Part shown: positions 9,358 to 19,248 of the stretch, piece by piece
How the letters are laid out: each line of letters begins with the position of its first letter
Numbering within the stretch: position 1 is the stretch's first letter
The notes under the pieces: generated by a model
What the model saw: only the letters and a program-made list of their open reading frames with translations
What the model was told of the DNA's origin: nothing
Database searches by the model: none
Assembly (NCBI GenBank): GCA_947381415.1
Contig: CANCVB010000004.1
Location: forward strand, 1-64,000
Source: Burkholderiales bacterium
GTDB taxonomy: Bacteria; Pseudomonadota; Gammaproteobacteria; Burkholderiales; Burkholderiaceae_C
DNA length: 64,000 nucleotides
Direction of reading: 5' to 3'
Position numbers and translations under genes: made by a program

Positions 9358-9996
9358 TTATTTGACTTCAATCACAAACTCGTTGCGGGGTCGGCGTATC
9401 TTTTTCAAGTTTTCTAACCAATCCTGACCCTTTAAGCGGTAACCCAAAGGCAGGAGAACGACGCTGCGCAAACCTTTGGCGCCAAGGCCCAGGATGTCGT
9501 CGACCGATTTCGGGTCAAAGCCTTCCATCGGCGTACTGTCAACTTCTTCAAAGGCGGCAGCGATCATCGATGCGCTTAAGCCTATGTAGACCTGTCGAGC
9601 CGCGTGTTCAAAATTGACTTGAGGGTCTCGCGCGGGATATGCCTTTAACAGCATTTGGCGGTAATTTTCCCAGCCTTCATTGGTGCCGCCACGTTCGGCG
9701 TTGGTGAAATCGAAATGGTGATTGATGCGATCCGCGGTATAGGTGTCCCATGCCGCAAACACCAACAGGTGTGAGCCTTCAGTGATTTGGGCCTGGTTGT
9801 TCGACACGGCTTGGATTTTGCTGCGAATGTCAGGGTTGGTGACCAGCAAGATTTCAAACGGTTGCAAGCCACTGGACGTCGGTGCCAAGCGAGCTGCTTC
9901 AATGATTCGTTCCACTTTGTCTTGGGGAACAGTTTGGCTGGCATCCATTTTCTTGGCGGCGTAGCGCCATTGCATTTTGTCGATAAGTTGGGTCAT
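9358..9996 (-). CDS. NAD(P)H-dependent nitroreductase-family oxidoreductase
   Basis: A 212-residue FMN-dependent enzyme of the nitroreductase fold (NfsB/YfkO-like), expected to reduce nitroaromatics, quinones or similar acceptors with NAD(P)H. Visible features are the N-terminal MQWRYAAKKMD, in which Arg contacts FMN phosphate, the segment APTSSGLQPFEILLV, and the C-terminal GLGAKGLRSVVLLPLGYR. The physiological substrate cannot be read from sequence. AAGGAAA precedes the ATG and a GATAAT -10-like hexamer lies at 10016-10021. It sits alone between the 47-residue gene and an SDR gene, all on the minus strand. Confidence 0.85.
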   Translation of the reverse strand: MTQLIDKMQWRYAAKKMDASQTVPQDKVERIIEAARLAPTSSGLQPFEILLVTNPDIRSKIQAVSNNQAQITEGSHLLVFAAWDTYTADRINHHFDFTNAERGGTNEGWENYRQMLLKAYPARDPQVNFEHAARQVYIGLSASMIAAAFEEVDSTPMEGFDPKSVDDILGLGAKGLRSVVLLPLGYRLKGQDWLENLKKIRRPRNEFVIEVK

Positions 9997-10037
9997 GAGG
10001 TTTCCTTTGACCGCGATTATCGCCTCAACCCGCTATC

Positions 10038-10811
10038 TCAACCCCGCGCCAAGGTGACGCCACCGTCTACCACCAAAGTGTGACCCACCACATAGTCGCT
10101 GGCTGCACTGGACAGGTAGATGGCTGCCGCTGCCATGTCCTCGTCTTTGCCAATTCGACGTGAGGGAATGCCTTGTGCGGTTTCTTCGCCGTGGTCACGC
10201 GCTTCGCGATTCATCTCCGAGGCAAAAGCACCTGGGGCAATGGCGTTGACATTGATGCCGTCCTTGATGAGGGCCAAGGCCATGCGCTTGGTCAAGTGAA
10301 TGATGCCTGCCTTGCTGGCGGCGTAAGAGTAGGTTTCCCAAGGATTGACCGAAATGCCATCGATGGACGCGATGTTGATGACCTTGGCCATGTGGTTCTT
10401 GGCTGCTTGTCGCAACATGGGCGCCAAGGCTTGGGTGAGAAAGAAGGGCGCTTTCATGTTGAGGTCTACCACTTTGTCCCAACCCGCTTCGGGAAATTCA
10501 TCAAAGGGCGCACCCCAAGCAGCTCCCGCGTTGTTGACCAAAATGTCCAAGTGGGTTTCTTGACCGCTCAATTGCTGAAGCAATTGCGCAATGCCTTCTT
10601 TGGTAGAGATGTCTAAAGGTATTGAAATGCAGGTGCCAAAGGCGCAAAGTTCTTGCGCGGTGGCGTCACAAGCCGCGGCTTTGCGAGCGGTGATATAGAC
10701 CTTGGCGCCTTGGCAGAGCAAGCCTTTGGCGATCATGCGGCCAATGCCACGCGAGCCCCCTGTGACCAGCGCGACGCGACCTTGCAGTGAAAAAAGTTGG
10801 GTGGTGTTCAT
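10038..10811 (-). CDS. SDR-family oxidoreductase (FabG/RhlG-like)
   Basis: A 257-residue classical short-chain dehydrogenase/reductase. The Rossmann motif TGGSRGIG is near residue 18, NNAG near residue 92, the catalytic Ser in NIASIDG, and the catalytic YAASK near residue 162. The basic residues after TGG suggest NADP(H) use. The closest family look is RhlG-type 3-oxoacyl reductase or gluconate-type SDRs. The substrate is unknown. The start has a weak GGAAA upstream. Confidence 0.85.
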   Translation of the reverse strand: MNTTQLFSLQGRVALVTGGSRGIGRMIAKGLLCQGAKVYITARKAAACDATAQELCAFGTCISIPLDISTKEGIAQLLQQLSGQETHLDILVNNAGAAWGAPFDEFPEAGWDKVVDLNMKAPFFLTQALAPMLRQAAKNHMAKVINIASIDGISVNPWETYSYAASKAGIIHLTKRMALALIKDGINVNAIAPGAFASEMNREARDHGEETAQGIPSRRIGKDEDMAAAAIYLSSAASDYVVGHTLVVDGGVTLARG

Positions 10812-10880
10812 GGTGTTTCCAGCGGCTGTTTGTCGCTATGGTACTTGAGGGGGATGCTGGTTAAAGAGAGGCCTGTGAAT

Positions 10881-11162
10881 TCATGCCTCAAGCAAGCGCT
10901 GGGCCTTGTCCAACCAAATCGACAAGCTGTCGATCAACTCGGTTTGGCTGAATGAACAACTCTCTTCAGTGAACAAAGCGCTGGACTCCATCCTGTCAAT
11001 CAGGTTGAGCCAAACGGTTTGGTAGCGCTCAGGCAATGCGCCAAGCAAGACTTCTTGGGCTCTGGCCAAGTGACAAAAGTCTCTGGTCTGTAATGAGCCA
11101 TCGCGCAGTTGTTCCAGCGCGTGGTGCAGTTGATCCAGGGCGTTGTGGCGTTGGATGTCCAT
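10881..11162 (-). CDS. Hypothetical 93-residue protein
   Basis: A small soluble protein that I do not recognise. It appears all-helical and amphipathic, with a motif-poor sequence, a central ALPERYQTVWLNLIDRMES and a C-terminus of alternating Leu/Ile and acidic residues. It lies 32 bases downstream of glnS on the same strand and so may share its transcript. Codon use resembles the neighbours, which supports its being a real gene. Confidence 0.65.
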   Translation of the reverse strand: MDIQRHNALDQLHHALEQLRDGSLQTRDFCHLARAQEVLLGALPERYQTVWLNLIDRMESSALFTEESCSFSQTELIDSLSIWLDKAQRLLEA

Positions 11163-11194
11163 GGTCTTTCAAACAAGCAATGGTGTGAGAAGCA

Positions 11195-13009
11195 TCATTT
11201 CCCCCAGCTGTCCTTCAACCCCGTCACCCGGTTGAACACCGGCTTCGCTCCCGCCAAGTGATCCAGGCGGTCTGCCACAAAGTACCCGAACCGCTCAAAC
11301 TGGAACTTCTGGTCCGGCTGTGCTTGGGCCAGTGACGGTTCCACATACGCCGTCACCACTTTCAAGCTGTCCGGGTTGAGCGATTGCAAAAAGTCTTTGC
11401 CGCCCGCATCAGGATGTGCTTCGGCAAACAGGCGGTCGTAGAGGCGCACTTCGGCGCTCACGCCGTCGGCCACGGCCACCCAGGTGATGGCGGCTTTGGC
11501 TTTGACGCTGTCGGAACCCGGCGTGCCGCTCTTGGTGCCGGGGAAGACTGTGGCGTGTACTTCGGTCACGTTGCCTTCCGCGTCCCGCACGCAGCCTGTG
11601 CATTCGATCACGTAGCCGCCTTTGAGGCGCACCACGTTGCCAGGAAACAGCCTTTTGTAGCCCTTGGGCGGCACTTCCTCAAAGTCTTCACGCTCGATCC
11701 ACACCTCTTTGCCGATCAGGAATGTGCGGTCTGGCGGGGGTGTTTGACCCTCGGCAATGGCCGAGTGGGGCAGGGCGGGTTGGCTGCAAATTTCCGTGTG
11801 GTCGTCTGTGCCAAACACCTCGGCCCAATTGGTCAGCACGAGCTTGACGGGGTCTAGCACGGCCATGCCGCGGTGGGCTTTGTTTTCCAGGTCTTCGCGC
11901 AGGCAGCCTTCCAAAGTGCTGTAGTCGATCCAACTGTCACTCTTGGTCACACCAATGCGATCGGCAAACAGGCGCAGGCTCTCGGGCGTGTAGCCCCGGC
12001 GGCGCAGGCCCACGATGGTGGGCATGCGCGGGTCGTCCCAGCCGCTCACCTTGCCCTCGCTCACCAGTTGCGCCAGCTTGCGTTTGCTGGTGATCACATA
12101 GGTCAGGTTGAGGCGGGCAAATTCATACTGTTTGGGGCTGGGCGCGGCCAGCAGGCCAGATTCGCACAGGCGCTCCATCAGCCAGTCGTAAAACGGGCGC
12201 TGGTCTTCAAACTCCAAGGTGCAAATGCTGTGGGTGATTTGCTCTAAAGCGTCTTCAATCGGGTGGGCAAAGGTGTACATCGGGTAGATGCACCATGTGT
12301 CGCCCGTGTGGTGGTGTGTGGCGCGGCGGATGCGGTAGATGGCCGGGTCGCGCATATTAATGTTGGGGGACTGCATGCTGATCTTGGCGCGCAGCACGGC
12401 GGCGCCGTCATCCAACTTGCCGTCACGCATCTCGCGAAAGCGCGTCAGGTTTTGTTCCACCGTGCGGCTGCGAAACGGGCTGTCCACACCGGGCTTGCCA
12501 AAGTCGCCGCGGTTGGCGCGCATGTCTTCCGCGCTTTGTTCGTCCACATAGGCGTGACCAGCTTCAATCAGCGCCTCGGCAGCGCGGTACATGAAGTCGA
12601 AATAGTCGCTGGCTTGGTAGGCCTTGTCGTTGCCCGCTTGGCTCCAGCTGAAGCCCAGCCATTTCACCGCGTCGATGATGCTGTTCACATACTCGGTGTC
12701 TTCTTTTTCGGGGTTGGTGTCGTCAAAGCGCAGGTGGCACACACCGCCGTACTCTTTGGCCAGCCCAAAGTTGATGCAAATGCTTTTGGCGTGGCCCACG
12801 TGCAAGTAGCCATTGGGCTCGGGGGGAAAGCGGGTGCGGATCTTGGCGGGATCGGGTGCGCCTGCGGCGTGGTGCGAAGCGTCCCCAGGGCTGTTGGCCC
12901 AGCGGCGGCTGGCGTAAGTGCCTTTGTCCAGGTCGTTTTCGATGATCTGGCGCAAGAAGTTGCTGGGTTTGTGATTTTCAGGTGTTGCAGGGGAGGCGGG
13001 TTTGGTCAT
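11195..13009 (-). CDS. glnS: Glutaminyl-tRNA synthetase
   Basis: A 604-residue class I aminoacyl-tRNA synthetase charging tRNA-Gln with glutamine in the cytosol. The N-terminal [20 protein letters not shown] contains the HIGH-type signature (HVGH) near residue 72, and the KMSKS-type loop appears as [11 protein letters not shown]. The C-terminal half is the anticodon-binding beta-barrel. Length slightly exceeds E. coli GlnS. It is divergent from vapBC. A TAAAAT -10-like hexamer lies six bases before the ATG with no ribosome binding site, suggesting a leaderless transcript. Confidence 0.97.
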   Translation of the reverse strand: MTKPASPATPENHKPSNFLRQIIENDLDKGTYASRRWANSPGDASHHAAGAPDPAKIRTRFPPEPNGYLHVGHAKSICINFGLAKEYGGVCHLRFDDTNPEKEDTEYVNSIIDAVKWLGFSWSQAGNDKAYQASDYFDFMYRAAEALIEAGHAYVDEQSAEDMRANRGDFGKPGVDSPFRSRTVEQNLTRFREMRDGKLDDGAAVLRAKISMQSPNINMRDPAIYRIRRATHHHTGDTWCIYPMYTFAHPIEDALEQITHSICTLEFEDQRPFYDWLMERLCESGLLAAPSPKQYEFARLNLTYVITSKRKLAQLVSEGKVSGWDDPRMPTIVGLRRRGYTPESLRLFADRIGVTKSDSWIDYSTLEGCLREDLENKAHRGMAVLDPVKLVLTNWAEVFGTDDHTEICSQPALPHSAIAEGQTPPPDRTFLIGKEVWIEREDFEEVPPKGYKRLFPGNVVRLKGGYVIECTGCVRDAEGNVTEVHATVFPGTKSGTPGSDSVKAKAAITWVAVADGVSAEVRLYDRLFAEAHPDAGGKDFLQSLNPDSLKVVTAYVEPSLAQAQPDQKFQFERFGYFVADRLDHLAGAKPVFNRVTGLKDSWGK

Positions 13010-13015
13010 GCGCTG

Positions 13016-13021
13016 ATTTTA
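13016..13021 (-). promoter_or_regulatory. Candidate -10 element for glnS
   Basis: Read on the minus strand this is TAAAAT, ending six bases before the glnS ATG. That spacing places the predicted first transcribed base on the start codon itself. No convincing -35 is visible. Confidence 0.45.
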
Positions 13022-13039
13022 GGGGGGTGTCGGGCATGG

Positions 13040-13069
13040 TTGACATCGGCAAACATGGTATGTACCATG
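13040..13069 (+). promoter_or_regulatory. vapBC promoter with overlapping operator palindrome
   Basis: A perfect -35 TTGACA (13040-13045) is followed, after 17 bases, by TACCAT (13063-13068) as -10. The inverted repeat CATGGTA-TG-TACCATG (13054-13069) covers the end of the spacer and the whole -10. Many VapBC complexes repress their own promoter by binding such dyads, so this is very likely the autoregulatory operator. Confidence 0.75.
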
Positions 13070-13098
13070 GGATATATCAGATGTCAGACAGGGTCAAC

Positions 13099-13350
13099 AT
13101 GTCATCCACCGCCAAAATATTCACCACGGGCCGCAGCCAAGCGGTGCGCTTGCCTTTGGAATTCAGATTTGACGTGCAAGAAGTGTTCATCCGCCACGAT
13201 CCCGCCACAGGGGACGTGGTGTTGTCGCGCAAGCCCAATGACTGGCAAGGCTTACTGGATGCCGTGGCCTTGAACGCCAGCGAGGACCTGTTGATCGAAC
13301 GCCGCCAAACCAGTGCAAAGCGCGATCCCTTTGATGCTGTCGAAAAATGA
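13099..13350 (+). CDS. vapB: VapB-type antitoxin
   Basis: An 83-residue antitoxin with an N-terminal AbrB/SpoVT-like DNA-binding fold ([15 protein letters not shown] near residues 5-19) and a charged C-terminal tail that should block the VapC active site. The ATG at 13099 is preferred because it has AGGG six bases upstream and fits the family N-terminus; ATG 13081 is an alternative adding six residues. The stop overlaps the vapC start as ATGA, so the two are made together. Confidence 0.88.
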   Translation: MSSTAKIFTTGRSQAVRLPLEFRFDVQEVFIRHDPATGDVVLSRKPNDWQGLLDAVALNASEDLLIERRQTSAKRDPFDAVEK

Positions 13351-13751
13351 CACAGCGTTATTTGTTAGACACCAACGTCATCAGCCACATCATGCAAGGG
13401 CGTGACGCCAAGCTGTTGGCCAAGTTGAGTAAATTGCCCATTGGACAGGCGGCTATTTCCAGCGTCACCTTGGCTGAAATTGAATATGGCATTCAGCGCA
13501 GAGGTTCACCGACCAAGTTGAGAAACGCACTCACGCAAGTGTTGTTGCACATGGACGTCTTGCCATGGGATGCTGCCGCCGCGACTTGCTATGGCGAACT
13601 GTGCAGCAGCTTGGAAACACAAGGCATCAACCTCAGTGACTTTGACACGATGATTGCCGCCCATGCAGTAGCCTTGAAGATCACCTTGGTGAGCCGAGAC
13701 AAGGCTTTTGCGCTCATACCCAAGCAGCGTTTGAAATTGGAAATTTGGTGA
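13347..13751 (+). CDS. vapC: VapC-type PIN-domain toxin
   Basis: A 134-residue PIN-domain ribonuclease, the toxin of a type II system. The metal-binding acidic residues expected for activity are all visible: Asp8 in LLDTNVIS, Glu44 in TLAEIEYGI, Asp100 in FDTMIAAHA and Asp118 in SRDKAF. VapC toxins studied elsewhere cut tRNAs or rRNA; the target here is unknown. The active site looks intact, so the toxin is probably functional and held in check by the upstream antitoxin. Confidence 0.9.
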   Translation: MTQRYLLDTNVISHIMQGRDAKLLAKLSKLPIGQAAISSVTLAEIEYGIQRRGSPTKLRNALTQVLLHMDVLPWDAAAATCYGELCSSLETQGINLSDFDTMIAAHAVALKITLVSRDKAFALIPKQRLKLEIW

Positions 13752-13770
13752 ATGCCGGTTGCGGTTTGTT

Positions 13771-14184
13771 TCAAAGCCATCCCAAGCATTCATGCCAAAG
13801 TAAGTTGCCCAAATAACGAGATGGCAGCAAAGTGAAGCCGCCAGCAATCAGGCAGGCACCCACATACAGCGACTGCATGGTGATGCGGTGAGTCACAAAG
13901 TCTTTGTTGGCGAGTGCTCGAAACGCCGTCCATAGGCTGAACAAGGTCACCGGAATCAAGAGATGAATCACCGTGTAGCCTTGAAAATTGGGCAGATCGA
14001 AATCACGAATAAAGCAAGCGCTGATGGCTGCAAGCAGCATGAGGGTGGCGTAGGCGTAGCCCATGGCGCGGTGAAGCCAAGGGCGCTGCATGGACCCCAT
14101 GCGTGCCCACAAGGCAAAGGGGCCGGTCACAACCGCGCCTATGGCTGCGGTCATGTGAACGGCGATCAGGGGTGTGAGTTGCAT
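13771..14184 (-). CDS. DUF2306 family membrane protein
   Basis: A 137-residue protein with four hydrophobic segments and the DUF2306 pattern. Histidines sit at membrane-edge positions 10, 38 (LHRAMGYAY), 74 and 99 (THRITMQSLYVGA). Such paired His in a four-helix membrane protein could bind b-type haem, but that is inference; the family has no settled function. The ATG at 14184 is used because the frame further upstream belongs to the preceding gene; only one base separates it from that gene's stop, so the pair is coupled. Confidence 0.8.
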   Translation of the reverse strand: MQLTPLIAVHMTAAIGAVVTGPFALWARMGSMQRPWLHRAMGYAYATLMLLAAISACFIRDFDLPNFQGYTVIHLLIPVTLFSLWTAFRALANKDFVTHRITMQSLYVGACLIAGGFTLLPSRYLGNLLWHECLGWL

Positions 14185-14185
14185 G

Positions 14186-14674
14186 TCAAAGCTTTCGGCC
14201 CAGGCGTTTTTCCACTTGTTGCTTTTCCCAATGCGCACCAAAGGGGCTGAAACGCTCGAACACCACCAACCCATGCATCAACAAGCCCAAACCCCAGCCC
14301 AGTGCAGGATAAAAAGCCCAGTAGTAATCAATGTTTTGCCAAATATTCAAGGCAAAAAGAGCGGGAATGATGATCAAGTATTGGGTCAGATGGATGTAAA
14401 AACCTTTCAACTTGCGCACATGGTTGAAAGCCAGCATTTCTTCATGGCTGATGCCGGGGCTGGACGGGGTGAGGTTGTCGATGGCGGTGCTCATGTCGGT
14501 CCTTTGCAGTTGTGAAAAATCAATTTCAAAAACGGCTGCCAAGGATTTCAATGATTCAGTGCTGGCGTCTTGCCCTTTTTCCATGCGCTGGATGGTGCGC
14601 ACGCTCAAGCCGCTGAGGTCTGCCAATTGCTGTTGTGACCAACCGCGTTGCAGCCGTAATTTTTGAATCAACAT
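14186..14674 (-). CDS. Membrane-tethered XRE-type regulator (HTH plus 2TM domain)
   Basis: A 162-residue fusion. Residues 1-58 form a Cro/CI-type helix-turn-helix domain (recognition region near [19 protein letters not shown]), and residues 85-155 a 2TM domain with hydrophobic helices at about 92-112 and 118-139. The product should therefore hold a DNA-binding domain at the inner membrane. AGGAG lies 6-7 bases before the ATG at 14674, which fixes the start against an upstream in-frame extension. It is followed almost without gap by the DUF2306 gene. A large dyad lies in its upstream region. Confidence 0.82.
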   Translation of the reverse strand: MLIQKLRLQRGWSQQQLADLSGLSVRTIQRMEKGQDASTESLKSLAAVFEIDFSQLQRTDMSTAIDNLTPSSPGISHEEMLAFNHVRKLKGFYIHLTQYLIIIPALFALNIWQNIDYYWAFYPALGWGLGLLMHGLVVFERFSPFGAHWEKQQVEKRLGRKL

Positions 14675-14728
14675 GAAATCTCCTGGTTTGCCGAGCTGCG
14701 AAATGTAGACCTGATGCCATGGTTTGAA

Positions 14729-14802
14729 CACGTCAGCCGCATGCCACGGACACGACAGTCAACCGTCACCGGGTACACGACAGTGACAGTGTCATGGTCG
14801 TG
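14729..14802. promoter_or_regulatory. CACGAC repeat cluster with 27-bp dyad before uppP
   Basis: Within the 177-bp gap between the HTH-2TM gene and uppP lie CACGTCAG (14729-14736), CACGACAG (14751-14758) and CACGACAG (14776-14783). The last copy opens an imperfect palindrome at 14776-14802: arms CACGAC-ag-TGACA and TGTCA-tg-GTCGTG around a central G, with 11 of 13 positions in each arm paired. This looks like a dimer binding site. Confidence 0.6.
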
Positions 14803-14851
14803 CGATGGACCTGCGCTTAAAATAAACCCCAATGAATCAAAAGGATACGCC

Positions 14852-15703
14852 GTGGACTGGATGTTGTTGTTGAAGGCTGCCGTCATGGGATTGGTGGAGG
14901 GCCTCACCGAATTCCTGCCCATTTCTTCCACGGGGCACCTGATTTTGGCGGGCGCGTTGCTGGGCTTTGATGACGACAAGGCCAAGGTGTTCGACATCGC
15001 GATTCAAACCGGCGCCATTCTCGCGGTGGTCATCGTCTATTGGCAAAAAATCAAAAGCACGGTCATGGCACTGCCCACGCAGCGCTTAGCGCGGCGCTTT
15101 GCCCTGAATGTATTCATCGCCTTTGTGCCCGCCGTGGTGCTGGGGTTGTTGTTTGGCAAAGTCATCAAGGCGCATTTGTTCACGCCCATCGTGGTGGCGT
15201 CCACTTTCATCATTGGCGGCTTGATCATTTTGTGGGTCGAGGGATGGGGCCGCGAACGCCCGTCAAGCGAACACCCTGACGACCATGCGCGCATTCTGAA
15301 TGTGGAGTCCATGTCACCACTGGATGCGCTCAAAGTAGGCCTGGTGCAATGCCTGGCCATGGTGCCTGGCACCAGCCGCAGTGGGGCGACCATCATCGGC
15401 GGCATGATGTTGGGCCTGAGTCGCAAAGCCGCCACGGACTTTTCGTTTTACCTGGCCATTCCCACGCTCATTGGCGCAGGTGTTTACAGCTTGTACAAGG
15501 AACGCGCCTTGCTCAGCATGGCGGATGTGCCCCTGTTCGCCGTGGGTTTGGTGTTCTCTTTCCTGAGCGCTTGGGCCTGTGTGCGCTGGTTGTTGCGCTA
15601 CATCGCCACGCACAGTTTCGTGGTGTTTGCCTGGTACCGCATCGCCTTTGGCGTGGTGGTGTTGGCCACCGCGTACAGCGGTCTGGTGGTCTGGCAAGCG
15701 TAG
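14852..15703 (+). CDS. uppP: Undecaprenyl-diphosphatase
   Basis: A 283-residue inner-membrane enzyme that removes one phosphate from undecaprenyl diphosphate, recycling the lipid carrier for peptidoglycan and other polymers; it also gives bacitracin tolerance. The conserved [17 protein letters not shown] near residues 17-33 and [12 protein letters not shown] near residue 170 form the active site. The GTG at 14852 is chosen because AAGGA ends 6 bases before it and the resulting N-terminus matches the family; ATG 14861 is possible. A TAAAAT at 14818-14823 may be its -10. It is convergent with, and abuts, a hydrolase gene. Confidence 0.95.
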   Translation: MDWMLLLKAAVMGLVEGLTEFLPISSTGHLILAGALLGFDDDKAKVFDIAIQTGAILAVVIVYWQKIKSTVMALPTQRLARRFALNVFIAFVPAVVLGLLFGKVIKAHLFTPIVVASTFIIGGLIILWVEGWGRERPSSEHPDDHARILNVESMSPLDALKVGLVQCLAMVPGTSRSGATIIGGMMLGLSRKAATDFSFYLAIPTLIGAGVYSLYKERALLSMADVPLFAVGLVFSFLSAWACVRWLLRYIATHSFVVFAWYRIAFGVVVLATAYSGLVVWQA

Positions 15704-16570
15704 TTACTTGCCCACCATGGGGCCCAGCATGTTGAGGATGGCGGCTTCCACAGCCGCCGCTGTGGCGATGGGGCTTTCCATGGGGACCAAGTGGGTTCCA
15801 TCGATGACGGTGATGCGCCCTTTGGTGATGCGCTTGGTGAACTCGATGCCCGCCAATTTCATCTCGCGTGAATGCCTGGCTGCGACCAAGCTGATGGGGC
15901 ATTTCAGGGGGTGGCGTTTGATCAGCCGCTCCAAATTGTGCGGCACGGTGTTGTAGATCTGGGTTTCAATCTCGCGTGAAAAAAGCAGCTCTCTGAGCTG
16001 TTGTCCGTCCACCATCACTTCATGGGTGCCTTGGTGGATGTAGTCCTCCAGCACCTGCGCATGCCAACGCGCAAAGTTTTTCTTAGACGCGAAATGCGCG
16101 CGGACCTCATCGAGGGACGCCCATTGGTGGCGACGTTTTTTGCTGACGGCGCCTGGGGAATACTTGGCGGCAAACGACAGCTTTTTCGACAAGTGCAGCA
16201 AATTGGCTTGCCAACCCGCCACTGCGGGTGCGTCCACCATCACCACGGCGTGGGCCAACGCGGGGTAAAGCGCTGCCAGCATCAAACTCAACATGCCACC
16301 CAGCGAATGCCCCACCAAGACCACCGGGCCCTGGTGTACCGCCACCAAGGGTTGGGCAAAGGCATGCACCTCTTCCACCAAATGCGGCCAGTTGCTGGTG
16401 ACGGGGTAGGCTGGGTTGTGACCGATTTTCTCCAGGGCATGCACTTGCAAGCCGCGGCCACGCAGCTCATTGAGCATGACGCTGTAGGTGCTGGCGGGAA
16501 AACTGTTGCCGTGAAAAAAAAGCACCAGCGGGGTGCCGCTGGGCAGGTGTCTTGCTGTCGCAGAGGTCAT
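15704..16570 (-). CDS. Alpha/beta-hydrolase fold protein
   Basis: A 288-residue soluble hydrolase. The oxyanion-hole region [10 protein letters not shown] is near residue 18, the nucleophile elbow GHSLGG near residue 87, and the probable catalytic His in DGTHLVP near residue 260. Esterase or lipase-like activity on small esters is likely, but the substrate is unknown. Its start overlaps the mutS stop by four bases (ATGA), so it is co-transcribed behind mutS. Its stop codon directly abuts that of uppP. Confidence 0.85.
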   Translation of the reverse strand: MTSATARHLPSGTPLVLFFHGNSFPASTYSVMLNELRGRGLQVHALEKIGHNPAYPVTSNWPHLVEEVHAFAQPLVAVHQGPVVLVGHSLGGMLSLMLAALYPALAHAVVMVDAPAVAGWQANLLHLSKKLSFAAKYSPGAVSKKRRHQWASLDEVRAHFASKKNFARWHAQVLEDYIHQGTHEVMVDGQQLRELLFSREIETQIYNTVPHNLERLIKRHPLKCPISLVAARHSREMKLAGIEFTKRITKGRITVIDGTHLVPMESPIATAAAVEAAILNMLGPMVGK

Positions 16571-19164
16571 GTCAATTTCTTCAAAGCGTAAAGCGCATCC
16601 AGCGCTTCGCGGGGGGTGAGGCTGTCAGGTTCCATCTGGCTCAAGGCCGCTTGCAAGGGGCTGGGGCCCGTGTCCAAGCTTTCGGGGGGTTCTGCGAACA
16701 AATCCACCTGGGCGCGGCTGGCTTGGGCATCCGATTCCAAGGCCGCCAGTGCATGCTTGGCATGGTTGAGTACCGCCGTGGGCATGCCTGCCAAACGCGC
16801 CACTTGGATGCCATAGCTTTTGCTGGCGGGGCCGGGTTGAATTTCATGCAAAAACACCACATCGTTGCCGCTCTCGGCGGCGCTCACATGGACATTCACG
16901 GCGGCGCGGTGGCTGGCGGCAAATTCGGTCAGCTCGAAATAATGCGTGGCAAACAAGCTGTAGGCCTGGGTTTTGTCGTGCAAATAAGTGGCGATGCCGC
17001 TGGCCAAGGCCAAGCCATCAAAGGTGGAGGTGCCACGACCAATCTCGTCCATCAGCACCAAGCTTTGTGGCGTGGCGTTGTTCAAAATTTGCGCGCCCTC
17101 GGTCATCTCCAGCATGAAGGTGGACTGTGCGTTGGCCAAGTCATCCGCCGCACCGATGCGGGTGTGGATGGCGTCAATGGGACCCAAGCGACACGCGCTG
17201 GCAGGCACATGGCTGCCCATGCTGGCCAACAGCACGATGAGCGCCACTTGTCGCATGTAGGTGGACTTGCCACCCATGTTGGGGCCGGTGATGATTTGCA
17301 TGCGTTGCGCAGGGCCGAGCTGGGTGTCGTTGGCGATGAAGCTGCCGCCCGTTTCAGCCAGACGAGCCTCGACCACCGGGTGTCGCCCTTGGGTGATGCT
17401 GATGCCTGGCGTGTTCACCAGCTCGGGGGCGCACCACTGGAGCGTGAGCGAGCGTTCGCACAAACAGGCCAGCACATCCAAGGTGGCCAAGCCCCATGCC
17501 ACTTGCCCCAAAGCGGGCACAAAGTCTTGCAAGCTGTCCAGCAGTTGCTCGTAGAGCCACTTTTCACGCGCCAACGCGCGGTCTTGCGCCGACAAGGCCT
17601 TGTCTTCAAAGGCTTTGAGCTCGGGGGTGATGAAGCGCTCGGCGTTTTTCAAGGTCTGGCGGCGACGGTAGTCGTCAGGCACGCGGTCCAGTTGGCCTTG
17701 GGTGACCTCGATGTAGTAGCCATGCACGCGGTTGTATTGCACCTTGAGGTTGGCAATGCCTGTGCGTTCGCGTTCACGCACTTCCAGTGCCAGCAAAAAT
17801 GCATCGCCGTTGTTTTGAATCCCACGCAACTCGTCGAGTTCGGCGTCAAAACCATGGTTGATGATGTCGCCATCGCGCACCAAGGCCGAGGGCTCGGGCA
17901 GCAAAGCGCGTTGCAACAACTCGGCACAGGCTGGGGGTGCGGTCAACGCGGCGGACAAGCCGTTGAGCCATGGCGTTTGCAAGGCGGGCTTCAAGAGCGT
18001 GCGCAGGCTGCTGGCGCGACGCAGCGCCGCACCCAGCGCCACCAGTTCACGCGGTCGCACTTGGCGCAAGGCGATGCGCGCGCCGATGCGCTGCACATCG
18101 CCCAAACCTTTGAGCGCCACGCGCAATTCGCGCCACACACCTGCACCGTGCTCACCCTGCAAGGCCGCGATGGCGTCCAAGCGCTGTTGCGCCACGCTGC
18201 GCTCGCGAGGTGGCTCCAGCAGCCAGCGTTTGAGCTGGCGACTGCCCATGCCGGTCATGCAAGTGTCCAGCAAAGACAACAAGGTAGGGCTGTCCTCGCC
18301 TTTGAGGGTTTGCGTCAGCTCCAAGTTGCGCCGGCTGGTGGCAGGCAGGTCGATGCGTTCTTCGTTGCGTTCCACCCGCACCTGTTGCACATGCGAGAGG
18401 CTGCGGCCTTGGGTGTGTTCGGCATAGTCCAGCAAGGCCGATGCGGCCGCGTGCGCTTGCGTGAGGTCTTGGGCTTGCCATGCCGTCAGGCTGGCGGCGT
18501 GCAACTGGGCAAGCAGCTTGCGTTGGCCCAAGGCGCTGTCAAACGCCCATGCGGGGCGTTCGCTTTTCACCGTGGTGCTGGCCAGCAAGGGCTGCAGGTG
18601 CTTGGGGAAGTCGCTGCTGACAATCACTTCGCTCGGGGCAATGCGGGCAATCCAGGCGGGCAATTCGTCCGAGGCACATTCGGCCAAGCGCAGTTCGCCC
18701 TCGGTCACGCTCAGCCAGGCCAAGCCGCAGCCTTGCGCTTTGCCTGCGCGCTCGCTGGCGTGAACGGCCAGCACATAGGCCTCGGTTTTGTCGTTCAGGA
18801 GTTCGGCGTCGGTTAAGGTGCCAGGTGTCACCACCCGCACCACCTTGCGCTCCACGGGGCCTTTGCCACCCACTTCGCCCACTTGCTCGCAGATGGCCAC
18901 CGACTCACCCAGCTTGATGAGTTTGGCCAGGTAGTTGTCCACCGAGTGAAAGGGCACGCCCGCCATCACCACCGGCTTGCCCGCGGACTGGCCGCGTTGC
19001 GTGAGCGTGATGTCCATCAGACGGGCGGCTTTCTCGGCATCTTCAAAAAACAGCTCGTAAAAATCCCCCATGCGGTAGAAAAGCAAGGTGTGGGGGAAGT
19101 CCGCTTTGAGGCCCAGGTACTGGGCAATCATGGGAGTGTGACCTGAGAGGTCTGTTTTATTCAT
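16567..19164 (-). CDS. mutS: DNA mismatch repair protein MutS
   Basis: An 865-residue mismatch sensor that starts methyl- or nick-directed mismatch repair with MutL. The N-terminal mismatch-reading motif [11 protein letters not shown] is near residue 29 and holds the Phe-X-Glu (F-Y-E) wedge. The ABC-type ATPase near the C-terminus has Walker [15 protein letters not shown], Walker [17 protein letters not shown], and the His switch [11 protein letters not shown]. Length is normal. A long open frame on the opposite strand is a codon-bias shadow. Confidence 0.98.
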   Translation of the reverse strand: MNKTDLSGHTPMIAQYLGLKADFPHTLLFYRMGDFYELFFEDAEKAARLMDITLTQRGQSAGKPVVMAGVPFHSVDNYLAKLIKLGESVAICEQVGEVGGKGPVERKVVRVVTPGTLTDAELLNDKTEAYVLAVHASERAGKAQGCGLAWLSVTEGELRLAECASDELPAWIARIAPSEVIVSSDFPKHLQPLLASTTVKSERPAWAFDSALGQRKLLAQLHAASLTAWQAQDLTQAHAAASALLDYAEHTQGRSLSHVQQVRVERNEERIDLPATSRRNLELTQTLKGEDSPTLLSLLDTCMTGMGSRQLKRWLLEPPRERSVAQQRLDAIAALQGEHGAGVWRELRVALKGLGDVQRIGARIALRQVRPRELVALGAALRRASSLRTLLKPALQTPWLNGLSAALTAPPACAELLQRALLPEPSALVRDGDIINHGFDAELDELRGIQNNGDAFLLALEVRERERTGIANLKVQYNRVHGYYIEVTQGQLDRVPDDYRRRQTLKNAERFITPELKAFEDKALSAQDRALAREKWLYEQLLDSLQDFVPALGQVAWGLATLDVLACLCERSLTLQWCAPELVNTPGISITQGRHPVVEARLAETGGSFIANDTQLGPAQRMQIITGPNMGGKSTYMRQVALIVLLASMGSHVPASACRLGPIDAIHTRIGAADDLANAQSTFMLEMTEGAQILNNATPQSLVLMDEIGRGTSTFDGLALASGIATYLHDKTQAYSLFATHYFELTEFAASHRAAVNVHVSAAESGNDVVFLHEIQPGPASKSYGIQVARLAGMPTAVLNHAKHALAALESDAQASRAQVDLFAEPPESLDTGPSPLQAALSQMEPDSLTPREALDALYALKKLT

Positions 19165-19248
19165 CTGGTCGGATGGATGTTTCTGTACTTAGCACTGACA
19201 TGGGTCACAACACCCATTATCCCGCCTTGCAATTCAAGTGCGCAGGCT

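Noticed and set aside
12263-13273. A 336-codon frame opposite glnS running into vapB
   Set aside because: It is antisense to glnS motifs and then crosses the vapBC promoter; no family similarity is visible.
16552-18816. A 754-codon open frame opposite mutS
   Set aside because: It is antisense to a clear mutS, has low-complexity Gly/Gln/His-rich sequence and no domain; it reflects codon bias.
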